Of a stretch of 64,000 nt of DNA, positions 56,653 to 64,000 are shown in pieces. Source of the stretch: Caenorhabditis elegans. Taxonomy: Eukaryota; Nematoda; Chromadorea; Rhabditida; Rhabditidae. The notes under the pieces are model-generated. The model saw only the letters and a list, made by a program, of their open reading frames with translations, ran no database searches and was not told the DNA's origin. The stretch's first letter is position 1; every line of letters begins with the position of its first letter. A program made the translations under genes and the position numbers. Location of the stretch: NCBI RefSeq assembly GCF_000002985.6, contig NC_003280.10, positions 13,760,501 through 13,824,500 of the forward strand, written 5' to 3'.

Positions 56653-56854
56653 ATAGATAGGCAGATTCTTAGATAATCACAAAACTCTTCTTACCTCCCA
56701 GTTTCTTATATTCCCCCCAGTGTTGTTTCTTCTTCTGTCTCAAAATCTTGTTGTCGCCGGTCTAGTCTCCCTCATCCCCATCTTCTTAAATCATCCCAAA
56801 TTATTATGTGCTGAACGGGTCCCCAAACTCTCAAAATTATCGATCGATTATTGT

Positions 56855-56903
<49 letters not shown>

Positions 56904-57200
56904 CCAACTTATCGATTAATTATGTAAATATATGCCCCTATTCTTTAAAGAAACATGTATTTCATTGTCGAGGTGCACACACACACATTTTCTCCCCAAA
57001 CTCACCTTATTCCTCAATTTTTATTCTTTTTTGACGCTCACCAAGTCTCTGAGTGCTCCGCGTGCATTTTTGTGTGAAAATGCATAAAAATTGTGGTGCC
57101 AGAGAGACGACCAAGTGTTTCAAGTACAACGGAATCATGAAAAGAATAAATGATGAATTTTCGGTTTTGGTTTTATTTACAAGGCAAATATAAATGGATT
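56653..57200 (+). other. 3' region of the long gene, with CT run
   Basis: Contains (CT)n at 56857-56900, a possible regulatory 3' UTR of mixed composition, and a poly(A) signal AATAAA near 57147. The region ends just before the histone H2A terminator hairpin. Confidence 0.55.
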
Positions 57201-57212
57201 TGGAACATTTGT

Positions 57213-57228
57213 GGCCCTAAAGAGGGCC
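57213..57228 (-). terminator. Histone 3' stem-loop of H2A (copy 1)
   Basis: Read on the minus strand, GGCCCTCTTTAGGGCC is a 6-bp stem with a 4-base loop, the SLBP-binding 3' processing signal of replication-dependent histone mRNAs. It follows the H2A stop codon by 31 bases. Confidence 0.95.
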
Positions 57229-57259
57229 GTTGGGTTCGGTTAGGTGTGTTGAAGAGTGT

Positions 57260-57643
57260 TTATTCCTTATCTCCACCGGTCTTCTTTGGAAGAAGAACAG
57301 CTTGGATGTTCGGAAGAACTCCTCCTTGAGCGATTGTGACTCCAGCCAAAAGTTTGTTCAACTCTTCGTCATTACGGACGGCAAGTTGAAGATGTCTTGG
57401 GGCGATACGGGTCTTCTTGTTATCACGGGCAGCGTTACCGGCCAACTCGAGAACCTCAGCAGCGAGGTATTCGAGAACAGCGGCCAAGTAGACTGGGGCT
57501 CCGGCTCCGACGCGTTGAGCGTAGTTTCCTTTGCGAAGAATACGGTGAAGACGACCAACTGGGAATTGGAGTCCGGCTCTTGATGAGCGGGACTTGGCCT
57601 TTCCTCCGGTCTTGGCTTTGCCTCCCTTTCCACGTCCAGACAT
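57260..57643 (-). CDS. his-16: Core histone H2A (copy 1)
   Basis: 127-residue H2A, intronless. It pairs with H2B in nucleosome octamers. The N-terminal tail [20 protein letters not shown] and the histone fold with [20 protein letters not shown] (acidic-patch helix [20 protein letters not shown] follows) are intact, and it ends KKTGGDKE. Transcribed divergently from H2B with 227 bp between starts. A TATA-like TATATAA lies upstream (complement at about 57691-57697). It carries the histone stem-loop instead of a poly(A) signal, so expression should be S-phase linked. The symbol is inferred from remembered gene order in the chromosome II cluster; the product is certain, the symbol is not. Confidence 0.96.
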   Translation of the reverse strand: MSGRGKGGKAKTGGKAKSRSSRAGLQFPVGRLHRILRKGNYAQRVGAGAPVYLAAVLEYLAAEVLELAGNAARDNKKTRIAPRHLQLAVRNDEELNKLLAGVTIAQGGVLPNIQAVLLPKKTGGDKE

Positions 57644-57870
57644 TGTTTGATTGATAGAATCGAATCTGATGAGGCAACTGCAGAGACACTATTATATACA
57701 ATTTCTGTGGTGGGTAGGCGGAGACACTGCGGGGACACATTTCAAGCGATAAGCATCAGACCGAATGTCACCTGTCCCTTCAATGACTCCTCCTTCCCAC
57801 CACAGACACAAATAAAAGAGAAGGGAGACAAGGGTCTCCTCACACTTGTTTCAAGTCACCAACTCTCAAC
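57644..57870. promoter_or_regulatory. Bidirectional H2A/H2B promoter (copy 1)
   Basis: 227-bp spacer with a TATA-like element for each gene (TTATATA at 57691-57697 for H2A; AAATAAAAG at 57810-57818 for H2B). Between them lie GGGGACACATTTCA (57731-57744) and ACCGAATGTC (57760-57769). The same two blocks at the same 29-bp offset occur in the H4/H3 promoter. Confidence 0.75.
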
Positions 57871-58239
57871 ATGCCACCAAAGCCATCTGCCAAGGGAGCC
57901 AAGAAGGCCGCCAAGACCGTTACGAAGCCAAAGGACGGAAAGAAGAGACGTCATGCCCGTAAGGAATCATACTCCGTCTACATCTACCGTGTCCTCAAGC
58001 AAGTTCATCCAGACACTGGAGTTTCCTCCAAAGCCATGTCTATCATGAACTCTTTTGTCAACGATGTCTTCGAGCGTATTGCTGCTGAAGCATCCCGTCT
58101 TGCTCACTACAACAAGCGTTCCACAATCTCATCCCGCGAAATTCAGACCGCTGTCCGTCTGATCCTTCCAGGAGAGCTTGCCAAGCACGCCGTGTCTGAG
58201 GGAACCAAGGCCGTTACCAAGTACACTTCCAGCAAGTAA
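57871..58239 (+). CDS. his-15: Core histone H2B (copy 1)
   Basis: 122-residue H2B, intronless. The basic tail begins [20 protein letters not shown]. The histone fold runs from [20 protein letters not shown] to [20 protein letters not shown], ending TSSK, with the conserved C-terminal lysine region that is the ubiquitination site in other species. Forms the H2A-H2B dimer. Divergent from H2A. A stem-loop 40 bases after the stop replaces a poly(A) signal. The [20 protein letters not shown] version is, from memory, the one shared by his-11 and his-15, which supports but does not prove the symbol. Confidence 0.96.
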   Translation: MPPKPSAKGAKKAAKTVTKPKDGKKRRHARKESYSVYIYRVLKQVHPDTGVSSKAMSIMNSFVNDVFERIAAEASRLAHYNKRSTISSREIQTAVRLILPGELAKHAVSEGTKAVTKYTSSK

Positions 58240-58279
58240 GCCATTCGGCTGAAAATGTTGAACAACAACCGAACCCAAC

Positions 58280-58295
58280 GGCCCTCTTTAGGGCC
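58280..58295 (+). terminator. Histone 3' stem-loop of H2B (copy 1)
   Basis: GGCCCTCTTTAGGGCC, preceded by AACCGAACCCAAC as at the other histone genes here. SLBP-type processing signal. Confidence 0.95.
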
Positions 58296-59066
58296 ACACA
58301 TGACAAAAATCCGAATATTCTTCTTGTTGATAAATATTATTTGCATCGGGAGTTTCTGTTTTAATAATTAGATTTTACAGACATTATTTATTTCATTATG
58401 CATACAAACGCTACAGCAAACAGCAATTTAAAAACAAACTTATATTTCAGACTATTTTTTGTGATGCATTCATTTATTAAAATACCTTCCTTCAGCATGT
58501 AATAGAGATTTAAAAGCAGTAGGGTAACTTTTTACGTGTTCTGGGATGCCGGTTACCGGGCCAATTGGTCCATAAGCACTATTGAGCATGCTTTTTAAAA
58601 AATATATTTTCATTGGAACGTTTGGTTTCGTCACTTACAATTATATTTTACCGATAATATTTACATATAAACCTGAATTATAAAGATTTGGATCCAATAA
58701 AACTTAAAAAGAGTGCAGTGAACAGCAATCAGAAATTAACCAGAGCCTTCAGACGGGTGACTATTATTTGTAATACGTATATAACTACACAAAGGAGCAG
58801 CTAGTGTGACGTCATAATGAGTTGAGAGGGGAACACAGTCCGTCTTCGCACCTGTTTTATAACTGTCTACTGAAAACAGGTAGCGTGATGTCATCAAATG
58901 CATCATAGTCAGATAGAATCGAAGAGCTATGACGACATATGAATCTGAGTACAGAGTCTGTACTGCAGACCTCCAGCTTTAAAATGTTAAAGATTTTAAA
59001 ACAAAATAAGTAAAAAGAAAGACATTTATTAAAAGAACAATTCATAATTGGATTCAGAATATTTGT
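58296..59066. other. Spacer between H2B and H4 (copy 1)
   Basis: 771 bp of AT-rich DNA between convergent genes. A short open frame on the minus strand (59111-58857) has no support. The spacer is nearly identical in copy 2, apart from one base near 58303. Confidence 0.55.
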
Positions 59067-59082
59067 GGCCCTAAAGAGGGCC
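59067..59082 (-). terminator. Histone 3' stem-loop of H4 (copy 1)
   Basis: Minus-strand GGCCCTCTTTAGGGCC, 43 bases beyond the H4 stop. Confidence 0.95.
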
Positions 59083-59125
59083 GTTGGGTTCGGTAGTTTG
59101 GTAGATTGCATGGAAGCAAGAGGAC

Positions 59126-60120
<995 letters not shown>

Positions 60121-60174
60121 ATGCCTTCCAATGGTACTGAGCCAGCTTGATCTCAAAATCTAACCGAACCCAAC

Positions 60175-60190
60175 GGCCCTCTTTAGGGCC
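60175..60190 (+). terminator. Histone 3' stem-loop of H3 (copy 1)
   Basis: GGCCCTCTTTAGGGCC after AACCGAACCCAAC, 54 bases after the stop. Confidence 0.95.
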
Positions 60191-60640
60191 ACAAATGTAA
60201 TATAATCCGGCTTGATTTCTAATAAATTTGTATTGTTGTTTTTTGTCATTGTGTATTGAATATTTCTAGTGTACACTTTTGAAATTTAGTTCATTTATTT
60301 AATGGCAAAAGTAGGAATGAATCCGTCTCAAAAAGTTTTGCAATTATTTCTGTAAATGTGCTCGTTTAAAAAAAACAACTTCAGGCCGCGTTATACAATA
60401 AATTTATCCAACAAGTGCCAAATTCACTGCTATTGCAATTTTCAAAGAAGGAAACGTTATCTGCAGCTCAAGATTACCCGAATTCAGATATTTCGACGTC
60501 ACAATTAGTAATCGTTCCTGATGATACTGGTGACTATTCTAAATTTTAGATACGAATTTCTTAATTTTCAGTTTTTCAGGTAATATTATGGCAATGCAAA
60601 ACATGTTTGATAAGATTTATTCAGTTTATAATAGGATTTA
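60191..60640. other. Spacer between histone modules
   Basis: The end of the duplicated segment, then 60268-60640 unique to this junction. AT-rich, no gene. Confidence 0.55.
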
Positions 60641-60650
60641 TAACATTTGT

Positions 60651-60666
60651 GGCCCTAAAGAGGGCC
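60651..60666 (-). terminator. Histone 3' stem-loop of H2A (copy 2)
   Basis: Minus-strand GGCCCTCTTTAGGGCC, as in copy 1. Confidence 0.95.
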
Positions 60667-60697
60667 GTTGGGTTCGGTTAGGTGTGTTGAAGGATGC

Positions 60698-61081
60698 CTA
60701 TTCCTTATCTCCACCGGTCTTCTTTGGAAGAAGAACAGCTTGGATGTTCGGAAGAACTCCTCCTTGAGCGATTGTGACTCCAGCCAAAAGTTTGTTCAAC
60801 TCTTCGTCATTACGGACGGCAAGTTGAAGATGTCTTGGGGCGATACGGGTCTTCTTGTTATCACGGGCAGCGTTACCGGCCAACTCGAGAACCTCAGCAG
60901 CGAGGTATTCGAGAACAGCGGCCAAGTAGACTGGGGCTCCGGCTCCGACGCGTTGAGCGTAGTTTCCTTTGCGAAGAATACGGTGAAGACGACCAACTGG
61001 GAATTGGAGTCCGGCTCTTGATGAGCGGGACTTGGCCTTTCCTCCGGTCTTGGCTTTGCCTCCCTTTCCACGTCCAGACAT
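60698..61081 (-). CDS. his-12: Core histone H2A (copy 2)
   Basis: 127 residues, identical in protein sequence to the copy-1 H2A, with the same divergent promoter and stem-loop. The short 3' stretch just beyond the stop differs from copy 1 (AAGGATGCC instead of AAGAGTGTT), one of the few ways to tell the two apart. Symbol inferred from cluster order. Confidence 0.96.
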   Translation of the reverse strand: MSGRGKGGKAKTGGKAKSRSSRAGLQFPVGRLHRILRKGNYAQRVGAGAPVYLAAVLEYLAAEVLELAGNAARDNKKTRIAPRHLQLAVRNDEELNKLLAGVTIAQGGVLPNIQAVLLPKKTGGDKE

Positions 61082-61308
61082 TGTTTGATTGATAGAATCG
61101 AATCTGATGAGGCAACTGCAGAGACACTATTATATACAATTTCTGTGGTGGGTAGGCGGAGACACTGCGGGGACACATTTCAAGCGATAAGCATCAGACC
61201 GAATGTCACCTGTCCCTTCAATGACTCCTCCTTCCCACCACAGACACAAATAAAAGAGAAGGGAGACAAGGGTCTCCTCACACTTGTTTCAAGTCACCAA
61301 CTCTCAAC
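61082..61308. promoter_or_regulatory. Bidirectional H2A/H2B promoter (copy 2)
   Basis: Same layout as copy 1: GGGGACACATTTCA at 61169-61182 and ACCGAATGTC at 61198-61207. Confidence 0.72.
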
Positions 61309-61677
61309 ATGCCACCAAAGCCATCTGCCAAGGGAGCCAAGAAGGCCGCCAAGACCGTTACGAAGCCAAAGGACGGAAAGAAGAGACGTCATGCCCGTAA
61401 GGAATCATACTCCGTCTACATCTACCGTGTCCTCAAGCAAGTTCATCCAGACACTGGAGTTTCCTCCAAAGCCATGTCTATCATGAACTCTTTTGTCAAC
61501 GATGTCTTCGAGCGTATTGCTGCTGAAGCATCCCGTCTTGCTCACTACAACAAGCGTTCCACAATCTCATCCCGCGAAATTCAGACCGCTGTCCGTCTGA
61601 TCCTTCCAGGAGAGCTTGCCAAGCACGCCGTGTCTGAGGGAACCAAGGCCGTTACCAAGTACACTTCCAGCAAGTAA
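61309..61677 (+). CDS. his-11: Core histone H2B (copy 2)
   Basis: 122 residues, protein identical to the copy-1 H2B. The stem-loop at 61718-61733 follows. One base just after the hairpin differs from copy 1 (ACATGATAA against ACATGACAA). Symbol inferred from cluster order and protein version. Confidence 0.96.
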   Translation: MPPKPSAKGAKKAAKTVTKPKDGKKRRHARKESYSVYIYRVLKQVHPDTGVSSKAMSIMNSFVNDVFERIAAEASRLAHYNKRSTISSREIQTAVRLILPGELAKHAVSEGTKAVTKYTSSK

Positions 61678-61717
61678 GCCATTCGGCTGAAAATGTTGAA
61701 CAACAACCGAACCCAAC

Positions 61718-61733
61718 GGCCCTCTTTAGGGCC
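61718..61733 (+). terminator. Histone 3' stem-loop of H2B (copy 2)
   Basis: GGCCCTCTTTAGGGCC, as in copy 1. Confidence 0.95.
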
Positions 61734-62504
61734 ACACATGATAAAAATCCGAATATTCTTCTTGTTGATAAATATTATTTGCATCGGGAGTTTCTGTTTT
61801 AATAATTAGATTTTACAGACATTATTTATTTCATTATGCATACAAACGCTACAGCAAACAGCAATTTAAAAACAAACTTATATTTCAGACTATTTTTTGT
61901 GATGCATTCATTTATTAAAATACCTTCCTTCAGCATGTAATAGAGATTTAAAAGCAGTAGGGTAACTTTTTACGTGTTCTGGGATGCCGGTTACCGGGCC
62001 AATTGGTCCATAAGCACTATTGAGCATGCTTTTTAAAAAATATATTTTCATTGGAACGTTTGGTTTCGTCACTTACAATTATATTTTACCGATAATATTT
62101 ACATATAAACCTGAATTATAAAGATTTGGATCCAATAAAACTTAAAAAGAGTGCAGTGAACAGCAATCAGAAATTAACCAGAGCCTTCAGACGGGTGACT
62201 ATTATTTGTAATACGTATATAACTACACAAAGGAGCAGCTAGTGTGACGTCATAATGAGTTGAGAGGGGAACACAGTCCGTCTTCGCACCTGTTTTATAA
62301 CTGTCTACTGAAAACAGGTAGCGTGATGTCATCAAATGCATCATAGTCAGATAGAATCGAAGAGCTATGACGACATATGAATCTGAGTACAGAGTCTGTA
62401 CTGCAGACCTCCAGCTTTAAAATGTTAAAGATTTTAAAACAAAATAAGTAAAAAGAAAGACATTTATTAAAAGAACAATTCATAATTGGATTCAGAATAT
62501 TTGT
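61734..62504. other. Spacer between H2B and H4 (copy 2)
   Basis: Near-identical to the copy-1 spacer. No gene. Confidence 0.55.
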
Positions 62505-62520
62505 GGCCCTAAAGAGGGCC
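62505..62520 (-). terminator. Histone 3' stem-loop of H4 (copy 2)
   Basis: Minus-strand GGCCCTCTTTAGGGCC. Confidence 0.95.
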
Positions 62521-62563
62521 GTTGGGTTCGGTAGTTTGGTAGATTGCATGGAAGCAAGAGGAC

Positions 62564-63558
<995 letters not shown>

Positions 63559-63612
63559 ATGCCTTCCAATGGTACTGAGCCAGCTTGATCTCAAAATCTA
63601 ACCGAACCCAAC

Positions 63613-63628
63613 GGCCCTCTTTAGGGCC
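63613..63628 (+). terminator. Histone 3' stem-loop of H3 (copy 2)
   Basis: GGCCCTCTTTAGGGCC, 54 bases after the stop. Confidence 0.95.
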
Positions 63629-63705
63629 ACAAATGTAATATAATCCGGCTTGATTTCTAATAAATTTGTATTGTTGTTTTTTGTCATTGTGTATTGAATA
63701 TTTCT

Positions 63706-64000
63706 CGAAATATTGTGATGAATAAAATTATATTACTCAGTTTTTGAACATATGTAGATTCAAATTGAAACAAATTTAATATGATTGTAAATGCAAGGGA
63801 CAACTTTAAGTGTTTATTCTATACTCTTCTTGGACCCGATTTTTTTTGTGTTACGCTTTAGCCGTTGTTAAGTTTTCATTGCTGTAATGTTTGTTCATAT
63901 AAGACAGACCATAGCAGGGAATTCTTCATCGAAGGTTTTACGGCCAGGACTTGACTGCAATTCGAAAAAGCTTGAAATTCATATTAAAATCTGAATATAA
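63706..64000. other. Window end, intergenic
   Basis: Unique AT-rich sequence beyond the duplicated histone segment. No feature recognised. Confidence 0.5.

Noticed and set aside
57230-57583. Plus-strand 117-codon frame over H2A, and similar frames over H2B, H4 and H3
   Set aside because: Shadows of the histone genes; the histone reading is certain.

Overview
The window looks like nuclear DNA of Caenorhabditis elegans or a very close relative. The signs are small introns ending in TTTCAG, trans-splice-type acceptors just upstream of start codons, interstitial arrays of the nematode telomere hexamer (TTAGGC/GCCTAA), replication-dependent histone genes with the GGCCCTCTTTAGGGCC 3' stem-loop, and many worm-type AT-rich minisatellites. 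From memory, the histone gene order and the H2B protein version fit the chromosome II cluster his-16 to his-9. That locus assignment is inferred and was not searched.

Layout. (1) 1-7.7 kb: three tandem alpha-arrestin genes. The first is cut by the window edge, the second is complete (five exons), and the third is truncated. A 1.8-kb minisatellite of 35-bp units separates copies 1 and 2. (2) 7.6-18.7 kb: about 11 kb that appears to have landed inside the third arrestin gene. It carries decayed copies of a small secreted-peptide family, a long inverted repeat, a 535-bp solo LTR with a perfect 5-bp target duplication, one single-unit FTH/DUF38-like gene and one four-unit FTH/DUF38-like gene. (3) 18.7-19.2 kb: the missing 3' half of an arrestin gene, starting at the very codon where the third copy stops matching the family. 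(4) 19.2-31.7 kb: no convincing gene. It holds dispersed repeats, two tRNA-like relics, CCGCTAC arrays and hairpin-forming CGGCTGC repeats. (5) 31.8-56.7 kb: one long plus-strand gene with very large introns, at least two alternative 5' ends, a probable frame-preserving cassette exon, and a Ser/His-rich protein ending in a coiled coil. Its introns are full of repeat arrays. (6) 57.2-63.7 kb: two near-identical copies of a four-gene histone module (H2A and H2B divergent, H4 and H3 divergent).

How the genes relate. The arrestins carry PPxY tails typical of adaptors that bring WW-domain ubiquitin ligases to membrane cargo. The FTH genes belong to a nematode-expanded family usually found next to F-box domains. 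The histone module supplies equal sets of core histones from shared bidirectional promoters, which carry the same two sequence blocks at the same spacing. The main structural finding is the split arrestin gene. The main regulatory finding is the set of mutually exclusive 5' ends, plus a hydrophobic cassette exon, in the long gene.

All exon boundaries were derived by hand from GT/AG (or GC/AG) sites and reading-frame continuity, with no transcript data.
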